From: Tissierella praeacuta_A | Lineage (GTDB): Bacteria > Bacillota > Clostridia > Tissierellales > Tissierellaceae | Length of the DNA: 64,000 nt | Assembly: GCF_040396155.1 (NCBI RefSeq) | Contig: NZ_JBEBOY010000005.1 | Span: 1-64,000, forward strand | Direction of reading: 5' to 3' | Shown here: positions 1 through 8,719 of the stretch, piece after piece | How positions within the stretch are numbered: position 1 is the first letter of the stretch | How the letters are laid out: each line of letters starts with the position of its first letter | Translations under genes and position numbers: made by a program | The notes under the pieces: generated by a model | Told to the model about the DNA's origin: nothing | Database searches by the model: none | The model's input: only the letters and a program-made list of their open reading frames with translations

Positions 1-922
1 CACCACCTACCATGTGTTCCTCCACTTCCTCTAATGAACGAATTAACCCTTCTTCATTTCCTTCAACAGGTGGAGCAAATTCTACAATAGTTGTATTTTC
101 TATATCCATATTAATCTTAACACTTGACATTACATCAACGTTACCAGGTCCAACTATGTTCTCTAAAAATTTCTTTATACTTTCGTTTATCTTATTTTCT
201 AATTTATGTTTTACTTCAAATTGATCGATAGCAAAAATATCTTCTTGATTTTCCTCATTTAGAAGTTTTCCCTCTTCATCAACTAGTCCAACATTTTCTG
301 GAGACATATTAATGGAACCTGCAACAAGATGTTTTATGGCTTTTATTTTTTCAGATGATAATGGCCTGCCGTCAGATTTTTCTATAAAAACAGAAGCAGT
401 TGTTTTGCTATCTTCATCATTATTTAATACAAAGTTGGTAGTTTCCTTCTCGTCTATATATACTTGAGCACTACGTATGCCATCAATTTCAGATATGGTA
501 GATGCCAATTCGCTTTGCAATGCTAACTTCATTCTTTGTTTTTTATCATAATCTGTCATTGTCCAACTGCTGTCATTAAAAGCATCCATATATGTATATC
601 CATCTTTGGGAAGACCGTATGTAGCTAATTCTATTTTGATGCGATTTTTGTTTTCCTCTGGAACTAAAATACTTTTTTGATCTTCTCCAGTTTTCCAAGG
701 AATATTCATCTCATCCAATTTAGCTGTTATTTGCCCCATATCTTTCAAACTTAAATTTCCATATAAAACATCATATTTTGTACGTGTCAATGTAAGAATA
801 AGTGCAGTTACAGCAAAAATGACAAATAAGCTAATAAGCACCAGTCCAATCCTTTTCTTCTTATTCATTTCCTTCCAGTATTCAGTTAATTGTAATCCTA
901 CCTTATGTATTGATTCCTGCAC
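1..922 (-). CDS. fliF: Flagellar MS-ring protein FliF (N-terminal part, runs off the window)
   Basis: FliF forms the membrane MS ring on which the flagellar rotor and export gate are built. The reading frame is open from a GTG at 922 to the window edge, about 307 residues. It has a short cytoplasmic start, one membrane segment at about residues 24-45 (GLVLISLFVIFAVTALIL), then the periplasmic ring-building region with the family-typical YGNLS and the block ATYGLPKDGY. The GTG is preceded by GAGGTG five bases upstream; an in-frame ATG 18 codons in is less likely because it would trim the usual cytoplasmic tail. It follows fliE by 25 bases in the flgB-flgC-fliE-fliF order standard in Firmicutes. 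The C-terminal part, including the FliG-binding tail, lies outside. Confidence 0.93.
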   Translation of the reverse strand, partial: MQESIHKVGLQLTEYWKEMNKKKRIGLVLISLFVIFAVTALILTLTRTKYDVLYGNLSLKDMGQITAKLDEMNIPWKTGEDQKSILVPEENKNRIKIELATYGLPKDGYTYMDAFNDSSWTMTDYDKKQRMKLALQSELASTISEIDGIRSAQVYIDEKETTNFVLNNDEDSKTTASVFIEKSDGRPLSSEKIKAIKHLVAGSINMSPENVGLVDEEGKLLNEENQEDIFAIDQFEVKHKLENKINESIKKFLENIVGPGNVDVMSSVKINMDIENTTIVEFAPPVEGNEEGLIRSLEEVEEHMVGG

Positions 923-947
923 CTTCGCACCTCTTCCCTATGAATTA

Positions 948-1241
948 CTAAATTTGAATTCTCATAATTTCTCTATAAGCTTCTACAACCTTACCCCTTA
1001 TACTCATAACAACTTGTAGCGCAGTATCTGCTTTTTCTGCAGCTATGGTTAAATCATGAAGATTATCCAACTCTCCTACAGCTAATAACTTTTTATATTC
1101 TTCAGTTTCCAACTGCATTTCATTAACTTGATCCAATGCATTTGTTAACAAATTTCCAAAGTTATTTTCATTCTTCTTTTCAGCTGTTTTATTTCCAAAA
1201 TCTACAAAGTTTTTATAATTATCAATTTTATTTATATTCAT
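948..1241 (-). CDS. fliE: Flagellar hook-basal body protein FliE
   Basis: FliE is the small adaptor joining the MS ring to the proximal rod. This ORF gives 97 residues, the normal size. The C-terminal half carries the recognisable family block: residues around 60-95 read TIAAEKADTALQVVMSIRGKVVEAYREIMRIQI, close to the consensus ending of FliE (MIAVQKASLSFQ-type helix then YQEIMRMQV). The N-terminus is variable and charged, as usual. It lies five bases after flgC and 25 before fliF, so it is almost certainly co-transcribed with both. A ribosome site (GGAGGTAG) precedes the ATG. Confidence 0.93.
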   Translation of the reverse strand: MNINKIDNYKNFVDFGNKTAEKKNENNFGNLLTNALDQVNEMQLETEEYKKLLAVGELDNLHDLTIAAEKADTALQVVMSIRGKVVEAYREIMRIQI

Positions 1242-1246
1242 AGATT

Positions 1247-1684
1247 CTACCTCCTACCTATTTCTAATGCTTTCATAAGCATTGACTTTGATGCATTCAT
1301 AACTGTTATATTAGCATCATAGGACCGCTGTGCACTAATTAAATCAACCATCTCTTTCATTGTATTTACATTAGGCATTTTTACATATCCGTTCTCATCA
1401 GCATCAGGGTGTCCTGGTTCATATACAAGTCTGAAAGGTGATTCATCTTCAACTATTTTACTGATCTTAACACCTTTTCCCTCAATTTTATTATTATGCC
1501 TATTTAAATAATCTGAAAAGTTTGGTTTATTTTCTTCGAAAACAGCCATCTGTCTCCTATAAGGCATTCCGCCAGTACTGCGAGTGGTATTTGCATTCGC
1601 CATATTTTTAGCAATTATATCAATCCTAGTTTTTTCAGCAGTTAATGCAGTTGCCGATACATTTATCGAATTAAAAATGCTCAT
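1247..1684 (-). CDS. flgC: Flagellar basal-body rod protein FlgC
   Basis: FlgC is one of the proximal rod subunits and is secreted through the flagellar type III apparatus. The 145-residue product starts with the rod-protein motif: residues 5-32 include SINVSATALTAEKTRIDIIAKNMANANTT, the amphipathic N-terminal helix with the ANT signature shared by axial proteins. The C-terminus has the matching helix (MVDLISAQRSYDANITVMNASKSM), which packs with it in the rod. There is no cleavable signal peptide, as expected. It lies two bases after flgB and five before fliE in one operon. Confidence 0.96.
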   Translation of the reverse strand: MSIFNSINVSATALTAEKTRIDIIAKNMANANTTRSTGGMPYRRQMAVFEENKPNFSDYLNRHNNKIEGKGVKISKIVEDESPFRLVYEPGHPDADENGYVKMPNVNTMKEMVDLISAQRSYDANITVMNASKSMLMKALEIGRR

Positions 1685-1686
1685 AA

Positions 1687-2088
1687 TTATTTACTCCCCT
1701 CAGTTATAACATTTTTTATTTTATCAAACTCACCAATTACTTGCTTAATTAAAGCATCATACATAATAGTGTTCTTAGCAAAATCTGCCTCTTCAGTATC
1801 AATATTTACATTATTACCATCAATTCTATAGGATGTAGACTTATCCTCCATGATTATTGGGCTAAATCCGCTTGTCCCATGACTGATGTGATTTTCATGA
1901 GTCTTAACTAAATTAATCCTATTATCCTCGATTGATTGTTTTAATTGATCCTCAAATGTAACAACCTTCCTCTTATAATTAGGAGTGTTCTGATTTGCAA
2001 TATTATTGCTTATTGCCTTATGTCGTTCCCAAGTTCCATCTAAAGCCTTTTTATAAAAATTGATATTATTATAAATACTATTTACCAT
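1687..2088 (-). CDS. flgB: Flagellar basal-body rod protein FlgB
   Basis: FlgB is the first proximal rod subunit, partner of FlgC. The 133 residues begin with an axial-protein helix containing HKAISNNIANQNTPNYKRK (about residues 23-41), the NIANxxTP signature of flagellar rod proteins. The C-terminal helix (FAKNTIMYDALIKQVIGEF) corresponds to the second rod-forming helix. It is the first gene of the flagellar cluster here: codY upstream ends in a terminator, and a promoter-like sequence lies in the 233-base gap before it. The ATG follows GGGGAGTGA. Confidence 0.95.
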   Translation of the reverse strand: MVNSIYNNINFYKKALDGTWERHKAISNNIANQNTPNYKRKVVTFEDQLKQSIEDNRINLVKTHENHISHGTSGFSPIIMEDKSTSYRIDGNNVNIDTEEADFAKNTIMYDALIKQVIGEFDKIKNVITEGSK

Positions 2089-2156
2089 TAAATCACTCCC
2101 CGCAATCTTAAATATAATAATTTTAAATTAATACAATCTACATAGTTCTACATAAA

Positions 2157-2216
2157 CTGTTAAAATATCTAATGTATTGATAAAACTCTACTATTTAATA
2201 TTACATATTTTAACAG
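2157..2216. repeat. 12-base inverted repeat around the flgB promoter
   Basis: CTGTTAAAATAT at 2157-2168 and its exact reverse complement ATATTTTAACAG at 2205-2216 are 36 bases apart. The upstream arm (for minus-strand transcription) lies in the spacer between the predicted -35 and -10. The other arm lies in the predicted leader. The arrangement could be a two-site operator or, less likely, an RNA stem with a large loop. I do not recognise it as a known operator. Confidence 0.55.
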
Positions 2217-2226
2217 CTTAATGCAA
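2198..2226 (-). promoter_or_regulatory. Predicted sigma-A-type promoter of flgB operon
   Basis: On the minus strand a TTGCAT (2226-2221) and a TAATAT (2203-2198) are separated by 17 bases, a good match to the housekeeping promoter. It would start transcription about 100 bases before flgB, inside the gap after the codY terminator. I see no sigma-D (flagellar sigma) type GCCGATAA in the gap. A 12-base inverted repeat overlaps this promoter (separate entry). The call rests on sequence resemblance only. Confidence 0.5.
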
Positions 2227-2303
2227 GCAAAAATTCACTGTATTGCTGAATTCACCCTAAAGTCCTATGGAATTAAAACTTTAGATAATTAAAACTTTAT
2301 AAA

Positions 2304-2331
2304 AAAAGAATAGTAAAAATACTATTCTTTT
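2304..2331 (-). terminator. Rho-independent terminator of codY
   Basis: A 12-base-pair hairpin (arms 2304-2315 and 2320-2331, loop of four) is followed on the minus strand by a U run. The codY stop codon at 2322-2324 lies inside the first arm, so the terminator begins within the gene. This should separate codY from flgB. Confidence 0.85.
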
Positions 2332-3101
2332 GGCTTTAAAAGTTCTTCTGTTAATTTGTCATTTAAAATTCTAATATGGGTACCTTTCATCCCCAAAGAT
2401 CTAGATTCTATAACTCCAGCACTTTCAAACTTTCTCAAAGCATTTACAATAACAGACCTAGTTATACCAACTCTATCAGCAATTTTACTTGCAACTAGTA
2501 ATCCTTCATTACCATCTAATTCACTAAAAATATGCTCCATCGCCTCTAATTCTGAATAAGAGAGGGTCCCTATAGCCATTTGAACAATTGATTTTTTTCT
2601 TGCCTCTTCCTCTATTTCTTCTGACTTGGCTCTAAGTATCTCCATTCCTACTATAGTTGCACTATATTCTGCTAATACAAGGTCATCTTCAGTAAATTCT
2701 TTTCCAAAACGAGCTAATACCAAAGTTCCCAATCTTCTTCCACCGCTATTTATCGGGATAATAGTTGCAATCTTATCTGGATAAGGGCAATCTGACACTT
2801 GATCAAAAACGCAGTCTGTAATTTCTCTTAGATTCTCATTGGTTTCATCGTATCTTAATAATTCTTCGTTATATTTCTTTGGAAATCTCTTTTCCTTGAC
2901 TATTTCTGCTTGAATTATGTCACAATCAAATCCAGTAGATAATTCATATCCTAATACCTTTCCACTAGTACTAGCTATATATACATTTGCATCAAGTATA
3001 GCACTGAGTATTTCACTTAAATCTGAAAAAGAAACAGGTTTTGATCCATATCCCTGTAACGTTTTATTTAGCTTTCTAGTTCTTTGCAATAAACTTTCCA
3101 T
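2322..3101 (-). CDS. codY: GTP- and branched-chain-amino-acid-sensing pleiotropic repressor CodY
   Basis: CodY represses nutrient-stress, amino-acid and motility genes when isoleucine, leucine, valine and GTP are plentiful. The 259-residue length is typical. Residues 1-155 form the GAF effector domain (ATIIPINSGGRRLGTLVLARF). Residues about 200-250 form the winged helix-turn-helix with the almost invariant recognition helix (IADRVGITRSVIVNALRKFES, then LGMKGTHIRILN). The start is an ATG behind AAGGAGGAA. It follows topA and precedes the flagellar operon, as in B. subtilis, but clpQ, clpY, xerC and trmFO, which separate topA and codY there, are missing. A CodY-box-like sequence lies upstream. 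Confidence 0.98.
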   Translation of the reverse strand: MESLLQRTRKLNKTLQGYGSKPVSFSDLSEILSAILDANVYIASTSGKVLGYELSTGFDCDIIQAEIVKEKRFPKKYNEELLRYDETNENLREITDCVFDQVSDCPYPDKIATIIPINSGGRRLGTLVLARFGKEFTEDDLVLAEYSATIVGMEILRAKSEEIEEEARKKSIVQMAIGTLSYSELEAMEHIFSELDGNEGLLVASKIADRVGITRSVIVNALRKFESAGVIESRSLGMKGTHIRILNDKLTEELLKPKE

Positions 3102-3185
3102 AAGTATTTCCTCCTTGTTTAAATAAACTCAATTTATTATTTAGATTCTAAATCAATCGTTTCCAAAAATTTAGTTACATATATA

Positions 3186-3221
3186 ATTTTACTATAAAAA
3201 AATAAAATTGTACAGAAAATT
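3186..3221 (-). promoter_or_regulatory. Possible codY promoter overlapped by a CodY-box-like site
   Basis: In the 128-base gap between topA and codY, minus-strand TGTACA (3214-3209) and TAAAAT (3191-3186) are 17 bases apart and could be a weak promoter. The 15-mer at 3207-3221 matches the published CodY box AATTTTCWGAAAATT at 12 of 15 positions and covers the putative -35. That suggests autoregulation, but matches this loose are common in AT-rich DNA. Confidence 0.35.
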
Positions 3222-3229
3222 TTAATTAT

Positions 3230-5314
3230 TTATACTTTTTTGACATCCATATATCCACAGTCTTTATTTATACATTTAGTTGTATTTTCTTTCTTAGTTC
3301 TCTTTATTACCATTACACCATTACATCGAGGACATTTTTCTTCAACTGGTTCATCCCATGAGACAAAATCACAATTAGGATAATTACTACAACCATAAAA
3401 GACTCTTCCTTTTTTTGATCTCCTCTTTACAATATTACCACTACATTTAGGGCATTTAATATTAAGCTCATCTACAATAGCCTTAGTATTCTTACACTCT
3501 GGATATCCTGGACATGCCAAGAATTTTCCAAACCGCCCATGTTTAATTACCATATTTCTTCCACATTTTTCACATATTTCATCAGAGACTTCATCTTTTA
3601 TTTCAATTTCTTTAATTTCTTCTTCAGCTTTTTTTAGAAAGGACTCAAAATCCTTATAAAACCTATCAACAACCTTAACCCAAGGAAGTTCTCCTTCAGC
3701 AATTTCATCAAGACTTTCTTCCAATTCAGCTGTAAATTCTTCGTTTACAATATCCTTAAAATATTCTATCAATAAATCATTAACTAAAATCCCTAATTCT
3801 GTAGGATTAAATGATTTTTTATCAAGAGTAACATAATCTCTTGCCAATATTGTTGAAATTGTAGGTGCAAAAGTGCTCGGTCTCCCAATTCCCAATTCCT
3901 CTAATGTTTTTATTAAAGATGCTTCTGTATACCTTGGAGGAGGCTGGGTAAAATGCTGATTTGGAATAATGTCTTTTACAGTTAATTTATCGTCTATATC
4001 TAATAAGGGAACTCTCATATCTTTTTCTTCTTCATCACTAGTAGTATATATTTTTAAGAAGCCATCAAATATTAATTTAGAACCACTAGCTTTAAATAAA
4101 ACATTATTACTATCTATTGTTACAGAAATTGTATTGTAAATAGCTGGCGTCATTTGTGAGCCTATGAATCTTTCCCAAATCATCTTATATAACTTAAATT
4201 GGTCTTGAGTTAAGGACTCTTTAATTAAATTTGGTGTTTTAATAACGCTAGTAGGCCTGATGCCTTCATGGGCATCTTGTGAATCTTTTTTAGATTTATT
4301 GGTATAATCTCTTCCGCCATCTGTATACTTTTCACCATAATTTTCTTTAATAAATGAATTAGCTACTTCAATAGCTTCCTTTGAAATCCTTGTAGAATCA
4401 GTTCTCATATAGGTAATCAATCCTACTGAGCCCTCTCCTTTAATATCAATACCCTCATATAATTGTTGAGCTATAATCATGGTTTTTTTGGTTGTAAAAC
4501 CTAATTTTTTTGAAGCATCCTGCTGTAATGTACTTGTAGTATATGGGGGGTATGGATTTCTTTTCTTTGTCCCTTTTTTCACATTGCTTACAACAAATTT
4601 ATTTTTATCAATCTTTTGCAATATATTATCTACATCTGATTTTGTCTTTAATTCAATTTTTGTTTCTTTACCATCTATATTTTCCCCATAAAAACTAGCT
4701 TCAAACTTTTCTTTATCTTTTTCTAGTTTTGCTTTTATACTCCAATATTCTTCTGGTATAAATTTTTGAATTTCATTTTCTCTATCACAAATTAGTTTTA
4801 CAACAACAGACTGTACTCTACCAGCACTTAAACCTTTCCTTATTTTTCTCCATAGCAAAGGACTAATTTTATAACCAACAAGTCTATCTAATATTCTTCT
4901 AGCTTGTTGTGCATCAACTAAATTCAAGTCTATGGTTCTTGGTTTTTTAATGGCACTTGTTATAGAATCTTTAGTTATTTCATTAAATTCTACCCTTACT
5001 TTTTCATTTTCATTTATTCCTAAAATATGAGCCAAATGCCAAGAGATTGCTTCACCTTCCCTATCAGGGTCAGTAGCAAGAAATATCTTTTTAGATTTCT
5101 TTGCCTCATCTTTCAAATCTTTAATAACAGGTCCTTTTCCCCTTATAGTTATATATTTAGGCTCAAATTGTTTATCAATATCAATCCCTAAGCTACTCTT
5201 TGGTAAGTCTCTTATATGCCCTATAGAAGCTACAACCTTATAATTTCTTCCTAAAAATCTTTCAATAGTTTTTGCTTTAGCTGGGGACTCAACTATTACC
5301 AAATTCTTTTGCAA
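3230..5314 (-). CDS. topA: DNA topoisomerase I (type IA)
   Basis: TopA relaxes negative supercoils by cutting one strand. The 694-residue protein starts with the Toprim domain (LVIVESPAKAKTIE, residues 5-18; acidic triad in TDPDREGEA near 81-89). The catalytic tyrosine is Y302 in LITYMRTDSTRI. The C-terminus holds three four-cysteine zinc ribbons, starting CEKCGRN, CPKCSGN and CPRCNGV. The start is TTG, six bases after GGAGGTG. dprA ends 24 bases upstream, so dprA-topA is probably one transcript, as in B. subtilis. Confidence 0.98.
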   Translation of the reverse strand: MQKNLVIVESPAKAKTIERFLGRNYKVVASIGHIRDLPKSSLGIDIDKQFEPKYITIRGKGPVIKDLKDEAKKSKKIFLATDPDREGEAISWHLAHILGINENEKVRVEFNEITKDSITSAIKKPRTIDLNLVDAQQARRILDRLVGYKISPLLWRKIRKGLSAGRVQSVVVKLICDRENEIQKFIPEEYWSIKAKLEKDKEKFEASFYGENIDGKETKIELKTKSDVDNILQKIDKNKFVVSNVKKGTKKRNPYPPYTTSTLQQDASKKLGFTTKKTMIIAQQLYEGIDIKGEGSVGLITYMRTDSTRISKEAIEVANSFIKENYGEKYTDGGRDYTNKSKKDSQDAHEGIRPTSVIKTPNLIKESLTQDQFKLYKMIWERFIGSQMTPAIYNTISVTIDSNNVLFKASGSKLIFDGFLKIYTTSDEEEKDMRVPLLDIDDKLTVKDIIPNQHFTQPPPRYTEASLIKTLEELGIGRPSTFAPTISTILARDYVTLDKKSFNPTELGILVNDLLIEYFKDIVNEEFTAELEESLDEIAEGELPWVKVVDRFYKDFESFLKKAEEEIKEIEIKDEVSDEICEKCGRNMVIKHGRFGKFLACPGYPECKNTKAIVDELNIKCPKCSGNIVKRRSKKGRVFYGCSNYPNCDFVSWDEPVEEKCPRCNGVMVIKRTKKENTTKCINKDCGYMDVKKV

Positions 5315-5338
5315 TATTTACACCTCCACTAAATAAAT

Positions 5339-6433
5339 CTAACAAATGGTAAATACTCTACCAGATAATTCTTTAACTGAACCTTTTAACTCTAAGATGG
5401 TTAATATACTATTTAAAGTAACTATATCTATGCCAGTCCTATATGCAATGATATCAGAATGTAAAGGTTCTTGTTCTAAAAGTTTAATTACTTTAATCTC
5501 TGTTTCACTATAATTTGAATAATCTATATTATTTTCTTTTTTAAATACTAACTTTTCTTTCAATTCATAGATCTCTTCAATTATATCATCAATTTCTAAA
5601 AGAGGCTTCGCGCCATCTTTAATTAGTTTATTTGTTCCAGAGCTAAAGATACTATTAATATTACCCGGTAAAGCAAAAACATCTTTACCTTGTTCTAAAG
5701 CATGATGAGCAGTAATTAATGACCCAGATTTTTCCTGAGCTTCAATTACTATAACTCCCATAGATAATCCTGATATTATTCTGTTCCGCTGTGGAAAATT
5801 AAAAGCTAAAGGAGGAGTCCCTAAAGGAAATTCTGAAATTATAGCACCATATTTCTCTATTTCCTTATATAAAGATAAATTTCTCTTTGGATAAACTATA
5901 TCAATACCATTACCTAGAACCCCTATAGTCACACCACCATTATCTATAGCAGTTTTATGAGCAATTGCATCTATACCTGATGCCAAGCCACTAATAATTG
6001 TCACTCCTAAGCTTACTAGTTCCTTAGTAAATTTCTCACAGGCCCATTTTCCATAAGCAGTTGCTTTCCTAGAGCCAACTATGGCTATCCCAATACTATC
6101 TTTATCTACTAGGTTTCCTTTCGCATAAAGTACATTTGGATTATCATCAATATATTTTAACCTATTAGGATAATTTTCATCATATATAGTTATAATATAA
6201 GTTTCTTCTTTTTCTATTTTAGTAAATAATTTATTTATATAGTCTTCATTGCGATTATATAAAATTTTCTCTTTTACTGTGCTGCTTAAACTTCTTATAG
6301 CATTAATTCTCTTATTATCAGCTTCCCACAAATCTCTTAAGTCATTAAAATTTTCAATAATTTTACCAATATTAATATTGCCTATTCCTAGACTATTTAA
6401 CCAAATCAGAATATTTCTTTCAGTAATATCCAA
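5339..6433 (-). CDS. dprA: DNA-processing protein DprA (Smf)
   Basis: DprA binds incoming single-stranded DNA and loads RecA during natural transformation; it is also widespread in bacteria not known to be competent. The 364 residues have an N-terminal SAM-like helical part, then a Rossmann-fold domain with the signature GSRKAT (120-125) and ISGLASGIDAIAHKTA, followed by FPQRNRIISGLS. The C-terminus is a DprA-type winged helix (HSDIIAYRTGIDIVTLNSILTILELKG). The start is probably TTG behind GGGGGT; no ATG is available near it. It lies seven bases after comM, suggesting co-transcription. Confidence 0.96.
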   Translation of the reverse strand: MDITERNILIWLNSLGIGNINIGKIIENFNDLRDLWEADNKRINAIRSLSSTVKEKILYNRNEDYINKLFTKIEKEETYIITIYDENYPNRLKYIDDNPNVLYAKGNLVDKDSIGIAIVGSRKATAYGKWACEKFTKELVSLGVTIISGLASGIDAIAHKTAIDNGGVTIGVLGNGIDIVYPKRNLSLYKEIEKYGAIISEFPLGTPPLAFNFPQRNRIISGLSMGVIVIEAQEKSGSLITAHHALEQGKDVFALPGNINSIFSSGTNKLIKDGAKPLLEIDDIIEEIYELKEKLVFKKENNIDYSNYSETEIKVIKLLEQEPLHSDIIAYRTGIDIVTLNSILTILELKGSVKELSGRVFTIC

Positions 6434-6439
6434 TTTTAT

Positions 6440-7969
6440 CTACCCCCAATACTTACTATCTAAAGTCCTATATCTAATGGCTTCTAAAATATGTCTATCC
6501 TGAATAATTTCTTCTCCTTCTAAATCTGCAATAGTTCTCGATACCTTTAATAATTTATTATGGGTCCTACCACTAAATTTATATTTCGTAAAAGCTTGGT
6601 TCATAATCTTTTCTGAGCTATTTGTAAGCTTACAATATTTTTTTATATATTTATTTGGTATTTGTGAATTAGTAAATATCTTATGATCTTTATAACGATT
6701 TAGTTGAATATCTCTTGCTTTCTTTACTCTTTCCCTAATAGTAGAGGATGATTCTTCCTCTTTGTCTCCCTTTAAATCATCATATTTTACAGGCAATACT
6801 TCAATATGAATATCTATTCTATCCAATAGAGGATTACTAATTTTACCTAAATATCTATCAATATTGCCTTGAGTACAAGTACATTCATGTAATGGGTCAC
6901 CATAATATCCGCATGGACAAGGATTCATGCTGGCAATTAACATGAACTTAGCTGGATAAGATAAACTAGCATTTGCCCTTGAGATGGTTATAGTCCCATC
7001 TTCCAAAGGTTGTCTCAGCACTTCTAATACACTCTTTGGAAATTCTGGTAGTTCATCTAAGAATAAGACACCATTATTAGCTAATGAAATTTCTCCTGGT
7101 TTTGGGATTCTACCTCCACCAATTAAAGAGGTAGCTGATGCTGTGTGATGAGGAGCCCTAAATGGCCTTTCTTTGATTAAAGAATTAGATGATAGTAGTC
7201 CAGAGATACTATAAATCTTAGTAACCTCTATAGCTTCTTCAAAAGATAGATTTGGTAGTATTGTAGGTAATCTCCTTGCAGCCATGGTTTTTCCAGCTCC
7301 AGGTGGACCTATAATAAGTAAGTTGTGTGAACCAGCTGCGGCAACTTCTAAAGCTCTTTTTAAACTAGCTTGCCCTTTTATATCTGCAAAATCTAAAACT
7401 TGTTCATTCTCACTATTATCAAATAAATTTATCTCCTTTATATAAGGCTCTATATATATTTCATCATTTAAAAAATCAACTACATCTTTTAAGCTTTTCA
7501 CGGGTATTATTTCCATATCCTGCATAACATTACATTCATCTTTATTTCCATCAGGAACTATACATCTTGAAACATTTAATTCTCTCATGGAAAGAATCAT
7601 TGGCAATGCTCCTTGGATTGGATTTATTTTCCCCTCCAGTGAAAGTTCTCCAATAAAAATTGTATCACTGATATCTTTTTCTAGCAAAAGACCAGAAGAC
7701 TTTAAAATTCCTATGGCAATTGCTAAATCTATTTGTGACCCTTCTTTTTTCAAATTGGCTGGTGCTAAATTAACAGTAATTCTACTAAGAGGAAACTCAT
7801 ACCCACTATTTTTAATTGCGGCTCTAACTCTTTCTTTGGATTCTTTTATAGATGTATCAGCTAATCCGACTATATTAAATACTGGGAGCCCCCTAGATAA
7901 ATCTGTTTCAACTTCAATTATATTTCCATTTAGCCCCTGTAATACACAAGTATTAATCTTCGAATACAT
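6440..7969 (-). CDS. comM: YifB/ComM-family AAA+ ATPase (Mg-chelatase-like)
   Basis: The family's best studied member, ComM, is a hexameric helicase promoting branch migration during transformation. The 509 residues comprise an N-terminal Lon-protease-like fold (INTCVLQGLNG to about 180), a Walker A motif GPPGAGKT at 221-228, Walker B NNGVLFLDELPEF, and the CPCGYYGD cysteine cluster near residues 350-360. The C-terminal lid has SGRTHNKLLKVSRTIADLE. It sits directly before dprA, matching the recombination role. The ATG is preceded by AGAGGT. Confidence 0.95.
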   Translation of the reverse strand: MYSKINTCVLQGLNGNIIEVETDLSRGLPVFNIVGLADTSIKESKERVRAAIKNSGYEFPLSRITVNLAPANLKKEGSQIDLAIAIGILKSSGLLLEKDISDTIFIGELSLEGKINPIQGALPMILSMRELNVSRCIVPDGNKDECNVMQDMEIIPVKSLKDVVDFLNDEIYIEPYIKEINLFDNSENEQVLDFADIKGQASLKRALEVAAAGSHNLLIIGPPGAGKTMAARRLPTILPNLSFEEAIEVTKIYSISGLLSSNSLIKERPFRAPHHTASATSLIGGGRIPKPGEISLANNGVLFLDELPEFPKSVLEVLRQPLEDGTITISRANASLSYPAKFMLIASMNPCPCGYYGDPLHECTCTQGNIDRYLGKISNPLLDRIDIHIEVLPVKYDDLKGDKEEESSSTIRERVKKARDIQLNRYKDHKIFTNSQIPNKYIKKYCKLTNSSEKIMNQAFTKYKFSGRTHNKLLKVSRTIADLEGEEIIQDRHILEAIRYRTLDSKYWG

Positions 7970-8072
7970 AATAGACCTCTTTTCCCTATATAATTTACCT
8001 ATCTTTTTGTCTTTTTATCTCTTTAGCATATTACCTGGGTAATAGCAAAGTTCTCCAATTTTCTAATTATTG

Positions 8073-8426
8073 TCAACAAAAAGAATTCTCTATATGGTTT
8101 ATTTTAATATTTGCTGCCAAATATACTTCTATTATGTCATATCTTATCTGATAATCTTTTAAATTAGTTTCTCCTATATATAATTGAGAACAATAAATAA
8201 TTTTTTCTTGCTTCCTTCTATTGACTGCCTCATAAGCATATCCAAAATTTGTACTTGTCCTTGTTTTAACTTCAACAAATACCAATATATTGCTATCCAT
8301 AGCAATTATATCAATTTCTCCAATCTTATTTCTATAGTTTGTTTTCAAAATTCTATATCCTTTTGAAATAAGATATTGTCTAGCAATCATCTCACCTTTT
8401 CTACCCTTTTGTATATTAGTTGCCAT
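8073..8426 (-). CDS. UPF0102 family YraN-like putative endonuclease
   Basis: This 117-residue protein has the restriction-endonuclease-like core of the YraN/UPF0102 family: GRKGEMIARQYLISKGYRIL, then GEIDIIA and VFVEVKTR, i.e. the D...ExK catalytic pattern. The biochemical role of the family is not settled; it is usually linked to DNA repair or recombination. The ATG follows AGAGGAAAGGG and overlaps the end of the FlhB-like gene by 11 bases, so the two are translationally coupled. In many Firmicutes it neighbours rnhB and dprA, as here. Confidence 0.92.
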   Translation of the reverse strand: MATNIQKGRKGEMIARQYLISKGYRILKTNYRNKIGEIDIIAMDSNILVFVEVKTRTSTNFGYAYEAVNRRKQEKIIYCSQLYIGETNLKDYQIRYDIIEVYLAANIKINHIENSFC

Positions 8427-8715
8427 AACCCTTTCCTCTTTCTCTATCTAAATTATAGATATAAAAAATTATTTCTGCAACTGCATTATATAGCTCTTCA
8501 GGTATTTCCTCGTTAATCTCCAATCCCATAAGATTTTCTACTAGTTCTTCATCTTTATATACTTTTATATCTTCTTCTAATCCTTTTTCGACTATTTTAT
8601 CTGCAATAGCTCCTTTACCCTTTGCAATGACTTTAGGTGCTGCATCATTGCCATCATAAGATAAAGCCACTGCTTTATTTGTATTTTTTTTAACTAAATT
8701 CTTGTCTCTATTCAT
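8416..8715 (-). CDS. FlhB C-terminal-domain protein (YlqH-like)
   Basis: The 99-residue protein corresponds to the cytoplasmic switch domain of FlhB/YscU without any membrane part: AVALSYDGNDAAPKVIAKGKGAIADKIVEKG and IPEELYNAVAEIIFYIY align with that domain. In true FlhB an NPTH autocleavage motif stands just before AVAL; here the place reads NTNK, so self-cleavage is not expected. B. subtilis has the same orphan (ylqH) between ylqG and downstream recombination genes. It lies four bases after the FliK-like gene and overlaps yraN. A role in export-specificity control is inferred from the pairing, not proven. Confidence 0.88.
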   Translation of the reverse strand: MNRDKNLVKKNTNKAVALSYDGNDAAPKVIAKGKGAIADKIVEKGLEEDIKVYKDEELVENLMGLEINEEIPEELYNAVAEIIFYIYNLDRERGKGYGN

Positions 8716-8719
8716 AGTT

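Noticed and set aside
12..224. Plus-strand ORF opposite fliF
   Set aside because: It lies antisense within the conserved FliF frame, has no ribosome site and a low-complexity Ser/Leu/Phe product.
7587..8042. Plus-strand ORF opposite comM
   Set aside because: It is antisense to the conserved N-terminal half of ComM; composition reflects the opposite strand.
8028..8043. Small palindrome TATTACC/GGTAATA upstream of comM
   Set aside because: Seven-base arms with a two-base loop and no link to a promoter or stop; likely chance.
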